Made by a program: the position numbers and the translations under genes | The notes under the pieces: model-generated | Databases searched by the model: none | What the model was told of the DNA's origin: nothing | The model's input: the letters and a program-made list of their open reading frames with translations, nothing else | Assembly (NCBI GenBank): GCA_900114405.1 | Contig: FOSY01000013.1 | Location: forward strand, 32,422 to 96,421 | DNA: 64,000 bases | Source: Lachnospiraceae bacterium KH1T2 | GTDB lineage: Bacteria > Bacillota > Clostridia > Lachnospirales > Lachnospiraceae | Direction: 5' to 3' | Part shown: in pieces, positions 1-9,900 of the stretch | Position numbering within the stretch: position 1 is the stretch's first letter | Layout: every line of letters starts with the position of its first letter

Positions 1-137
1 TGTCATTTAATTTTTTGACCATATTGCATCTACTTTTTTGCAAATTCGACCATTGTTCACGTTTTTCATGCATTTGACGCATTCCCAAACGGATATTTTT
101 TGTTCAAAGTGTACAATTTGGCGAATTTTAATAAAGC

Positions 138-170
138 TAAAAAAACTGCCTGTCGCATCGACAAGCAGTC
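138..170 (-). terminator. Intrinsic terminator of the secreted repeat protein gene
   Basis: On the minus strand an ACTGC/GCAGT plus TGTCG/CGACA stem with one internal mismatch and a three-base loop is followed by a run of seven T. It lies about 45 bases after the stop of the gene ending at 214. Nothing else was recognised in bases 1-137. Confidence 0.8.
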
Positions 171-213
171 TTTCTATTTATTCTAAAACCACGGGATATT
201 ATTGTTAATCTAC

Positions 214-990
214 TTACTTTATGACTCCATCTTTATCAGCATGATAAGTCTTACCATCTACTTCAAATGTTGTATCAACCAGGCGAATACCTTCGTCATT
301 GTAATAGTAAAGCTTGCCCCATGCCTTTACAAACTCATTACAGCGTATAACGCCATTCTCATTAAATCCATAAAGATCATCACCTAATTGTATCGTCATA
401 TTTTTGCAGATTTCACCATTTTCCTTAGCAAAATATGTTTTTCCATCATCTGTTGTAACCATGCCCTGCAGTCTGTTTCCGTGTCTATCCAAAGCTAAAT
501 CTCTTCCCCAAACCTTGGTTATATTAACATCCTTATCAAATTCATGCTTTGGCCTTATTGAAGTATCTTCTCCAATATTTATTGCAGGATCTCCTCCAAT
601 ATTTACTTCGAAACAGAAAGCATCATCATTATATCCAATGACAACATAGCAAACGCCACGTCCAAGTCCCCCTTTGCGCATCTTAAAAGTAACTTGCTTT
701 GCTTCATCATCGAAATACATGTTAAAATGTCGTTCTTTACCTCTGGTCTTCAAGGTGATTAAATCTTTCATTTCCTTAAAACGTTCATAATCGGTAGGCG
801 TGACATATACAACAAACGTATTATTTTCATCAATGCACCACGCATATTCAGAATCACAGATAAATTTTTCCTGAGGTTCCTCATAATGAGACCATGAATC
901 TGAAACTTCCGCAGCAAATGCCTGTGTCCCCATCATCATGCTTGCAGCGATAGCAATTGCAATTGCTGCATTAATACTCTTTCTCCTCAT
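214..990 (-). CDS. Secreted protein with cell-wall-binding-like repeats
   Basis: A 258-residue exported protein of unknown function. The ATG at 990 is chosen over an upstream in-frame TTG at 1008 because GGAGG sits 11 bases before it. Residues 1-27 are a signal peptide (MRRKS, hydrophobic core, then AFAAE). The last 90 or so residues hold short repeats around 'GKTYFAKENG', 'DDLYGFNENGV', 'GKLYYYNDEGI' and 'GKTYHADKDGV', the aromatic-glycine pattern of choline/glucan-binding cell-wall repeats. The middle (about 40-150) matches nothing I recognise. It is monocistronic with its own terminator. The repeats suggest envelope or polysaccharide attachment, which is inference. Confidence 0.75.
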   Translation of the reverse strand: MRRKSINAAIAIAIAASMMMGTQAFAAEVSDSWSHYEEPQEKFICDSEYAWCIDENNTFVVYVTPTDYERFKEMKDLITLKTRGKERHFNMYFDDEAKQVTFKMRKGGLGRGVCYVVIGYNDDAFCFEVNIGGDPAINIGEDTSIRPKHEFDKDVNITKVWGRDLALDRHGNRLQGMVTTDDGKTYFAKENGEICKNMTIQLGDDLYGFNENGVIRCNEFVKAWGKLYYYNDEGIRLVDTTFEVDGKTYHADKDGVIK

Positions 991-1332
991 TTTCCCTTTT
1001 TCCTCCAATAATTAGATATTTGATAATTTTAGCCCAAGAAATAATATATCACTTTAATTGTATTCATAAACACTTAAAACGCATGTATTATGTATTCTTA
1101 TCGTATTTATTGGAATCCCCCCAAAGCCTTTAAGCAACAATTTATTATTTGTAAACCTATTTAAGATTTAGCAAAATGCGCAGCAAACAAATAAATGAAC
1201 TTATCACACAAACTTTAAGCAAATTAGGGCTCGGTGATAAAAAATTAAAATATCATCAACGCCAAAGAGCCGCTCAGCAATTGAGCGGCTCCCCTTTATA
1301 TTTATACTAACCCCATATTTTGTTATTTTGAA
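991..1332. other. Intergenic region
   Basis: AT-rich spacer between two minus-strand genes. Apart from the hairpin at 1267-1291 and presumably the promoter of the gene starting at 990, I see no gene, RNA or repeat. Confidence 0.5.
1267..1291. terminator. Strong hairpin, likely terminator of the lipoprotein gene
   Basis: A perfect 10-bp inverted repeat (GAGCCGCTCA/TGAGCGGCTC) with a five-base loop lies about 40 bases past the stop of the lipoprotein gene. The T tract is short on either strand, so termination efficiency is uncertain. Confidence 0.6.
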
Positions 1333-2289
1333 TCAATCAAATGTAAAAGAATCAATTATCAAAGCAAGATTATCCGAAGCTTCCATATCCAGCGCCTCGT
1401 CATTTCCGTTATGCCCAGTTACTTCAAAGACAAGTGCACCCTCCATATGGTCTATTCCCAAAGCTTCCATATATAACCCCGATCCATCCTCTGATGGTGG
1501 AAAACTTGCGGAATAGGTTGCGACCTCTTCACCTCCTAAATAATCTCTCTTTGCATAAGTCACGCTATCATTACCCCATGATTCGCCAAGTTCTTTTATT
1601 GCTTTTTCGCCTGTAACCTCAGGGATATATGATACCGTTATCATATTTGTTCCTGAAGATTCCCCAGTATAGACAAAGAACACCTGTCCATTTTCATGGG
1701 TAACATTGAACTTGTCGGCGTCATAATTAACGCTCCATCCATTTGCATCATGATATACACTGTGTTCAGGACCATTCAGATAATTTTCCGCACTGAAATC
1801 TTCCGGCTCTACTGCCAGCTTTGGCATGAACACAGGCTCAAACACAACCTCTTTTCCATCCTCAAATGATCCTGTAACGATGTCATTTTCACAAGATGTC
1901 ACCGTAAAAACATCTTCTGATTCATTCTTACCCCCAAAGTAAAAGTTCACCGTTCCATCATCATTCTGAACTACATCAAAAGGTTCTCCAGCGCCTGTAA
2001 CTCCGTTATCTGTGTGTCCATACTTTTCATCCATGAACACATAAAATTCTTCCATAGTCGGATTTTCAACACCTTTTGCGTAATTTACATACACACCCCT
2101 TGTAAAATATGGTGCTTCCAATCCTTCAGCAACAGCATTTTCCGCAGCACCCTCTGAGCTATCCGCTCCTGCGTCGGCTGCAACCCCCTGAATGCTCTCA
2201 GCTTTACTTGTGCTTCCACATCCTTGCAGCATCATTGCTGTTACCGTAACCCCTACTATTAAAGAAGTAATCTTATTATAGGCTCTCAT
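1333..2289 (-). CDS. Lipoprotein of unknown function
   Basis: A 318-residue predicted lipoprotein. The ATG at 2289 has GGAGGAG eight bases upstream; the reading frame stays open about 40 codons further, but that extension has no ribosome binding site and would bury the signal peptide. Residues 1-24 are a lipoprotein signal with lipobox L-Q-G-C and the lipidated Cys at residue 24. An acidic/alanine-rich linker follows (about 25-60), then a globular domain with 'YFTRGVYVNYAKG', and a C-terminal half ending in 'LALIIDSFTFD' that resembles the beta-rich domains common in clostridial surface lipoproteins. No catalytic motif is visible. Confidence 0.75.
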   Translation of the reverse strand: MRAYNKITSLIVGVTVTAMMLQGCGSTSKAESIQGVAADAGADSSEGAAENAVAEGLEAPYFTRGVYVNYAKGVENPTMEEFYVFMDEKYGHTDNGVTGAGEPFDVVQNDDGTVNFYFGGKNESEDVFTVTSCENDIVTGSFEDGKEVVFEPVFMPKLAVEPEDFSAENYLNGPEHSVYHDANGWSVNYDADKFNVTHENGQVFFVYTGESSGTNMITVSYIPEVTGEKAIKELGESWGNDSVTYAKRDYLGGEEVATYSASFPPSEDGSGLYMEALGIDHMEGALVFEVTGHNGNDEALDMEASDNLALIIDSFTFD

Positions 2290-2744
2290 TATAATATCTC
2301 CTCCCCACTTTGTAACAAAGATACATTTGCTGTGTTGAGTACATATTATCATCACTAATATCACAGAAGTATCACACAAATTCGTTCTGTTGAAGAATAT
2401 TTTCCAATCCAACTCCTAATTACAAATGCTACAGCAAGATCAAAGCATACTTCGAATCACAGTGGTTTCATGAACGGACAAACAGTGTAGTCCAATGAAT
2501 TAAACGAAATTGACATTATTAACCTTGTGTACAAAACCCGACTGAATCCAGTTCTTTACTTCGATTATCTTTCTCAAATTAATTAAGGGCCATCGCATTA
2601 AAATGGTTGATCATCGTAATGCAACAGCCCCGTCTAGTGTGTTGTCTTGTTCTTATTTAATCTAATGCTCTATCTCGAATTGCCAACATAAGGCTCATTC
2701 GAGCTATAACATAAGATTAAATGCGAACCAGCCAAAACACTAAC
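2290..2744. other. Intergenic region with palindromic repeat
   Basis: About 450 bases without a convincing gene. It contains the palindromic element at 2586-2632, and the flanking sequence resembles the stretch near 56,960-57,060. Confidence 0.5.
2586..2632. repeat. IS1182-end-like palindromic element, copy 1
   Basis: Starts with GGGCCAT and ends ATGCAACAGCCCC, with inner inverted segments. It matches the element at 56975-57022 over most of its length, including the preceding 'AAATTAATT'. Read on the minus strand it begins GGGGCTGTTGCA, close to the GGGGCTGTCGCA at the start of the IS1182-like element at 63586. Confidence 0.6.
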
Positions 2745-3236
2745 TTATTTCTTCAATAATTTTCTTTTACGTAAACTTTCCTTAAACAAAATCGAGTCTA
2801 CTGTATTGTCGATGGTAAACATGAGCTTCCATCCCGAAAATACCAGCATTTCATTTCCTAAATACTTAACTTTTGTTATATCCTTAAAGCTATACTTTTT
2901 TGACCTTCCAAGAAATGAAGTGTAGTAAATCTCCTCACCTCTAACCTTGATTGACCAATTTAGCGAATATAGCAGAAGCACTACACACATAAGCAGCATT
3001 GCCGCAAAGAATATCAACACATCCATATATGCTCCGCCATTCATTGCCAAAACCTCTATAACACCCCAAAAGATAATAAATCCGATTGCTAACCACTTCA
3101 TGTAGCCCGGCATGGTCATCACATACTGATACTCAGTATTCTTATTCAAATAATTATTTCTATGTGTAGCCGTATAAATCCCGGCAAATGCTAAAAACAA
3201 TCCAATCAATAAACTTCTGATAAATATTGATAACAT
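2745..3236 (-). CDS. Small membrane protein
   Basis: A 163-residue membrane protein, family not recognised. The ATG at 3236 is preferred (AAGGGG seven bases upstream) over a TTG at 3257. Three hydrophobic segments are visible (about residues 4-22, 47-64 and 70-92). A basic, beta-rich cytoplasmic tail follows ('GEEIYYTSFLGRSKKYSF'), the layout of small proteins with a PH-like domain after transmembrane helices. It lies downstream of the RHS/immunity pair on the same strand. Whether it is an accessory immunity gene is unknown. The 57 kb region keeps what looks like a decayed copy of its 3' end. Confidence 0.65.
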   Translation of the reverse strand: MLSIFIRSLLIGLFLAFAGIYTATHRNNYLNKNTEYQYVMTMPGYMKWLAIGFIIFWGVIEVLAMNGGAYMDVLIFFAAMLLMCVVLLLYSLNWSIKVRGEEIYYTSFLGRSKKYSFKDITKVKYLGNEMLVFSGWKLMFTIDNTVDSILFKESLRKRKLLKK

Positions 3237-3329
3237 TTTAATTCCCCTTTTCCTCAAGTGTATTAGTCAATAGTTTCGATTTTCTTAACGATGTTTGTTC
3301 CCTCAAAGAATTTGAACTTTAGTTATATA

Positions 3330-3896
3330 CTACTTCACATTAATCTCTACTAAATCAAATCCTGTAACACCATTGTTTTCCATAGCTTTTTTTAATTTGT
3401 CTGATATAAATATTGGAACTTGATTGTTTTCTTTTAACTTGAAGATATCATTCTGTTCAACTTTTTCCTCATATACTCCATATTTACTTACGGTATAAAT
3501 TTCACCAATTCCTTTTATATAAGTCGTAAAGTACTCGGATTTATCTAAGCACAATGCATCTACTTTTTTTATTATATTTGCTATATAATATTTTTTATTT
3601 ACTCTTCTACCTTTATAATCTTTTACATTTAGCTTTATAAATTGTATTGAAGTTTTTGCTCTTTCAAGTATAAACTTTAGCTTTTCCGAAACTATAAGCC
3701 AACCTTTATCATTTGCAATGAAATCAGTCCATATATCACCTTCATTTTCATCAAAGTAAAAGCAGAATCTATCGTCCCACTTTTCATAATATACTCCCTT
3801 GTTCAATTCGTTTTGCCCTATTCCATAATCATCTTCATAATGAAATATGACATCACGTTTTCCTGACATATCCAACATTAATTTATAATATTTCAT
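3330..3896 (-). CDS. Candidate immunity protein, Imm11/DUF1629-like
   Basis: A 188-residue cytoplasmic protein without signal peptide. The pattern 'WLIVSEKLKFILE', then 'YYIANI..VDALCLDKS', and near the end 'IFISDKLKKAMENNGVTGF' resembles the Imm11/DUF1629 immunity family known from polymorphic-toxin loci. The assignment is from memory of the family pattern. Its ATG at 3896 (or the GTG at 3899) lies only a few bases after the RHS stop codon, and its GGAG ribosome binding site is formed by the last RHS codons, so translation is tightly coupled to the toxin gene. The likely role is to bind and neutralise the AHH nuclease tip of that RHS protein. Confidence 0.7.
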   Translation of the reverse strand: MKYYKLMLDMSGKRDVIFHYEDDYGIGQNELNKGVYYEKWDDRFCFYFDENEGDIWTDFIANDKGWLIVSEKLKFILERAKTSIQFIKLNVKDYKGRRVNKKYYIANIIKKVDALCLDKSEYFTTYIKGIGEIYTVSKYGVYEEKVEQNDIFKLKENNQVPIFISDKLKKAMENNGVTGFDLVEINVK

Positions 3897-3900
3897 CACA

Positions 3901-6900
3901 TTATCTCCAATAATCCTTATACAACATATCTGGATTACTTCGTATTTCAGCTTTTAAGTTTTCATATAATTTCAAAAAAATATCCCTATCCCCTTGTGCT
4001 ATTTCATCAAATTGTTTCATACTATCTAAAATATAATCATGATATGCATTCGGATGCCTTCCTTGATGTGGAAGCATTTCTTTATTCCATTCTTTATCCA
4101 AATCAAGCATATACTTATCTGTTATCTCTTTAAACTGGGATGTATACGTTTTACTTTTATTAGTTGCATAATGATGCTCTTGAATGGGTTTAGATCTTGC
4201 ATAAGAATTACCTTCAGAATTTGTACAAGCACATACCGCCAATTCAGCTGCCCCTGCAGCTGCAACTACTGTTATACTTACAGCAACTACTTGAACACAT
4301 CCTAATGCAACAACTTCACACGCGCCGCCAGCTAATACACCAACTCCGCCGCTTCCAAATGTTATTCCTCCGCCAAGAGTTGCCGCTCCCAATGCCATTC
4401 CTGAAAACAGTCCACTTATAAATGTTGAGGCTTCTTGTATATCTTCTAACGTCCTTATTACATCACGTTTGTTAATGCAGATATTACCAGCTTTATCTAC
4501 ACCATTAATCGGGTCTCCCTCACAGTACATATACATGTTATACTGCATCGGGCTGTCGAAGCTGTTTGTCAGAAGTACTGTCGTATCCCGATTAATAAAC
4601 CTCTTAACCTGTGGGTCATAGTATCGGCTATTAAGGTAGTACCATCCTGTCTCTACATCGCAGTAATAGCCTCTGTAACGGAATGGGTTCTTTTCAAGGA
4701 TTCCCTGAGGATCGTTCTTTTTGTCAATGTTCAGTAATGCTCCGTATGGGTCATAGCTGTAGCTTCCGACAAGATTAGCATTATTATCATAAATTTCTGA
4801 AACATCGCCAAGTGTATTGGTTACGACTGTGTAATAAGTCTCAGCTGCGCCCTTTGATGGGATATAGCCTATCTGCAGAAGTGTTCCGTTTCCGCTGTAG
4901 TAATAGTTAAGTCGTTCGCCGTTACTCTTTACTTCTGCGAGTATTGTGTTTCCATTCAGTACGTATTCTGTGGTGTCTTTACCGGATTTCTTGGTAAGTC
5001 TTGTACCATCATTTCTGTAGGTAAACGAAAGCTCAATTCCGTCACCTTTTATCCCTTTCAGCATCCTTCCATGCGTCCATGAAAGTGTCTTTCCAAGGTA
5101 TTTTAAGGGATTTCCGCTACTGCTATATTCAATGCTTTCTCCTACAGACTTTTCAGGACCATAGCCACAGAGTACATCTGCGTCAAACTTTGCGTAGGTA
5201 TATACATTCTTGACGCCATTTACTGTCTCATATGTGATATTTCCATTGTCGTCATAACCGTATTCCCAGCTCTTTCCGCTCTTTGTGTCATATGCACCTG
5301 TGAGCCTGTTCAACCCATCATATGTATACTCCATGCTGTCACAGCGGATTATCCTGCCAAGCTCATCATAATCCATGCCTGCATCCGACGGTGCTATGAC
5401 ATTGTTTCCCTGCGCTTCAAGCTTACTCTTTAGGAGCCTTGTCGTACCTCCGTCAGCTCCATCCACGTAGTCATATACATATGAAAGCTTTTTGTTTTTG
5501 CCAAGTGTTACGTCTGAGCGTACTATCCTTCCAAGTCCGTCATAGCTAAATTCTTCCTTTGCACCGCTCGGAAGGCTTGTTTCTTTAAGAGTGTTGTCTT
5601 CACGATATTCAAAACTGCTTGTTTTTACATCAGTGTCTTTGTATCTGTATGAGAAAGTGTCTATCCTGCCCGCTTTGTCATAGGTATTCTGCAGGGCAAG
5701 TTTCTCTTCTTTTCCTTTTCCCTTCCCGGACTCAACTGACGCATCGGTTATCCTGCCGGCATCATCATAATTATAGTTATATATCAGCTGGTTTCCGGTG
5801 TCATCTACTTTTGAAAGTTTTCCGTCATTGTCATAGGTGAAGTATGACGTCTTTCCGTCATTCCACTTCTCAGCCTCTATCTGCTCATATTCATTATAGC
5901 GATAACTCAGCCTTCCTCCGGCAACAGTAGTGCTCTTAAGCTTACCATTTCTCTTGGCGTAGATATTCTTTTCCAGAAGTTCGTCGCTGCCGTTCCTTAC
6001 TTCTTTCAGATTTCCATAGCTGTCATAGCTGAAATCATACTTTTCACTGCCATGCTTTATGGTCTTAAGGTTATGCTGACCATCATATGTAAACTCCGCC
6101 TTTGATCTATCTCTGTTTATATTTACTCCGAAGATAAAGTTTCCCTGCTTTAGACCACTTATCTCTGTCCCTGTGACTTCACCAAGCGCATCATACTCAT
6201 ACTTTGTTTCCTGCCCCATCGGCATTTCTGTCTTACTGAGCAGTCCTCTTTTTTCATCATATGAGTATGTTGTGGTATTTCCCCTGCTGTCAGTCTCACT
6301 TTTAAGGAATTCACCATCGTCGGTATACTTTCTCGATGTGGTAATGCTCTTACCATCGCCCTTTTCCACAGCTTTTTCAAGGCTTCCATACTTTGTATAA
6401 CTGTAGCTCTTATCTGCTCCTGTTGAGTGATACTCTTCTGTCAGATTATTGGTATTGGCATCATAAGTATACTTTGTCTTCTGCCCTGCCGCATCTGTTG
6501 CGTGTTTTTTCCGTCCACGTTTATCTACATCATAAGTTTCAGGCTTTTCATTGACCTTTCTCTCGATGAGCTTCCCTGTGTTTTTACCGTACTTCCACTT
6601 CTGTACATCATTTTTGGTTAGCATGCAGTTGTCGATATACAGCTTGCCATAGGTATCTTTCAGGCAGAACTCTATCCTGCAGTTATCATAGTTCTTCGTC
6701 GGAAGCTTAAGGCTTATATACTGCCAGCCGTCTACCGCAGGGTCTATCTCTGTCTTTGCAAGGGTATCGTCTCCTCTCTTTACCCTCACTTCACAGCGTC
6801 GTCTTTCCCTTATCGGCGTGCAGTCTGCATTTACATGGGCATTAAAAACATATGAAGCTTTGGAATCATCAAACTCAGGCTTTATCGAGAGTATCTTTTT

Positions 6901-9900
6901 CTTATCCGTCTCTCCTTCGATCACAAAGGATTTCTTTCCTTCTACATACTCTCCCTTGTGCTTCGCTGCTCTTCCCGGTCTTTCGCCACTGTCATTGTCG
7001 TAGCTCCACCCCTCAGGGATATCATTCTTTACTTCTTCGAATCCGCCATTTTCAAGGATGTTATACTGAGAAGCAGCTTCGCTTTTCTCAAGCTGTGCGC
7101 AGTCCCAGTAAGCTGTTCCATTATTTCCTTCAAATACAAGCCTTATCTCAACTTCACTCGCAGAAGTCTTAAATGTCTTTGTAAGGCGTCTCCATCCGTT
7201 TGAGATCTCAGACGGAGTATTCGTATCAACATTTCCGCTGTCTGCGACCTGATCTCCGGTATCTTCTGAGACTATCTCATTTCTGATATCATCTGCGCCG
7301 GCTTCGTTTCCGGAAACTTTTCCTGACTCCTCCGAGTCATCGTCATCTGCATCATCGTCGTCATCCGAGCCATCATCATCGTCATTCTCGCCTTCATCCC
7401 AGTCGTCAGGTCCTTCCGGCTGATAATCTTCGACTTCCTTTCCATTCGCATATACATGCATTGAAGCAGATGCTTTGTCTGTAATGCCTGCTGTCTTCAC
7501 ATAGACCGATGCAGTATATACGTTTTTACCCTTTATTCCTCCTACCTTCTGGCTTATTGAAGCACCTTTATCACCGGCATTTTTTAGCGTTATGCTCGCA
7601 GCCTTCTTTCCGCTCCGTCTGTAAAGACGTTTCGTGTGATCACTAAGCTTCACTTCGACATTTGAATCAGCCGAAACTGTCCATCCTCTGCCGGAAGCAT
7701 CTTCAAAGCCTGAGTTCTTTACGAGGTTTATGACCGACTTTCCGCTCTGTGCCGCTTCACTCAGTTTATTCGCTGTATTATCGTTCTTATTACCCTTTTT
7801 GTCCTCCTTATCCTCTTCATCACTTTCACTCTTTTTCTCATCTGCATAAGAATATGCGCCCGCTCCTATCACATCGTTAGTACCTGCAAGCCTTGATGTG
7901 ATACTTAAAGTTCTTCCGTTATTATCAAAGCAGTAAATATTTTTTACATCATCATTCTTCGCCTCATCCGTGAGTGTGATGAACTTATTTTTCTTTGTCT
8001 TTTTCTTCTTAGACTTTTTATCACTATTCAGCCTGTCATTCTTTCCGCTGAATGTGAATACTGTCTCGTTATTGGATGTAACATCTATTAAAAATGCCTG
8101 CCCTGCAACTGCCTTTTTACCCTTTTTGTCCTTATCTTTATCTGTTCCTGAAGGGTAAACTCTCTCCTCAACTCTCCTGATGCTTCTTCCATCCGCTCCA
8201 TAGTCATATCTGATGGCTTTCCCCGTCTCATCCATCGCTTCCACAAGACGGTTATCCTCATCATAGGTATATACAGCACTTCTTCCATCTGTATGAGTTA
8301 TCTTTACAAGGTTTCCCTTCTCATCATAGGTAAAGTCTGTCTTTGCTTTTCCATCTGATGCTCCTGCCGGGTCAGTTACGGATGTCAGTCTGCCGTTACC
8401 ATCATATGTAAATGTACCTGTGTCACCTGACGCATCCTTTATGGATGAAATATATGACTCTGCCGGAAGTTTATCGCTGTCATATTTGGCTATCTTTCCA
8501 AGCTTTTTATCAAGCTCATCCCAGCCCTTTCCTTCACCTGCCGACAGCTTTTCGAGTATATCTATCGCAGACTGCATTTCATTTGCAAGGCTCTGCCTCA
8601 GCTTAAATATGCTGAATTCCCTCATATACTTTTCTGCCTTTGAAAGACATACTGCTGCTGAAGCTGCCCTGTCCTGAGAGTTCTTTGCCCTCTTTATTTC
8701 TTCATTTAGCTCCGCTATGGCTTTTATCTCACCCTGAGCCTTGCTGTTTCCTGTACTTGCCCTGTTATACTTGATCTTATTATAGTCCGTATATGGATCA
8801 TCATTCGGTCCTACTGCCCTGTACTCCTTTTTTCTTGAAATCTCAGAAACAGGCTGATTGTCCGCAATGATGAGTTTATCACCACTCTTAGACTCATAGT
8901 ATTTACTGTCTCTTATAATTCCAAGGTAACCATTTCTGTCAAAGTACATGAAGACAGAGCCTGCCCTGTCAGTTATCATCAGCGGATAGTCTTCCTTGAA
9001 CTCATCCTCTGTCACAGGGACAACAAAAAGTCCCAGTCCGTCCTCATCCTGTGCTGCATAGTATCTCTCTCCGTCTTTTCCCACACTTGCGACGGTATGA
9101 CTTTTTCCATCCCTGTAGTACGTTACTTCTTTTTTCTTGAAATAATGCTCTGTACCATCACTGTCAGTATATACATACGGGTAGTCATTTATGTCTGCAT
9201 ATCCGGAAGGTATCTTAAGCGTCACCTCTGTAGACAGTTTCCATCCATTTCCGTATGACCTGACTGCGCTGTTATCATAATTCAGGCTGTAAGCATGCTG
9301 TACAGAAAAAGGCATTCTCATCCCGGCACTTGATGCATCCTCATGCACAAAGGTAAGTATACCTGTGTAGTCATTTATCGTACCTGCTCCGGCGTTTCCG
9401 GCGCTCTGGTCGTGTGTACTCCAGTAGTCCTCAAGTCCCGTAAAGTTTTTGTAAGTTATTTCGAGAAACGTATCACCCTTATCAGCTATGTTCACGCCCT
9501 TTAGAGCACCTACACAGTTCTTCTCATCCTCGATGGCAAACATAAGGCACTTCTTGATACTGCTGTCTTTATACCACTTCTTCGCCGCCTTTGTTATGTC
9601 AACTGTACCGTTTGCATTTCCGCAGTAGTCCAATGGCTTCTCATTGCTTATGTCTTTACCAAAGGGCTGATTTTTCCACGTAAGCTTATCTAGATCTTCA
9701 AGGCTCTTCCCATCTGCTTCATATACCAGAACCTTATTCTTTCCCTGCCCTGTGATCTTCAGGTTTAACTTTGCATCAGTCACTACCGCGCCTTTAGGCA
9801 GTTCCGGCATGTTGAGCTTCATATATCCTCTGCTCTTCTTACCATACTCAGTCCCGACTGCGAATAAAGCTCCTGTAGTTTCAGTATTCGCTTCTTCCGA

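Noticed and set aside
7320..7400. Possible minisatellite or CRISPR-like repeat
   Set aside because: The repeated ATC/CATC pattern is only the codon reflection of an Asp/Glu-rich linker in the RHS protein.
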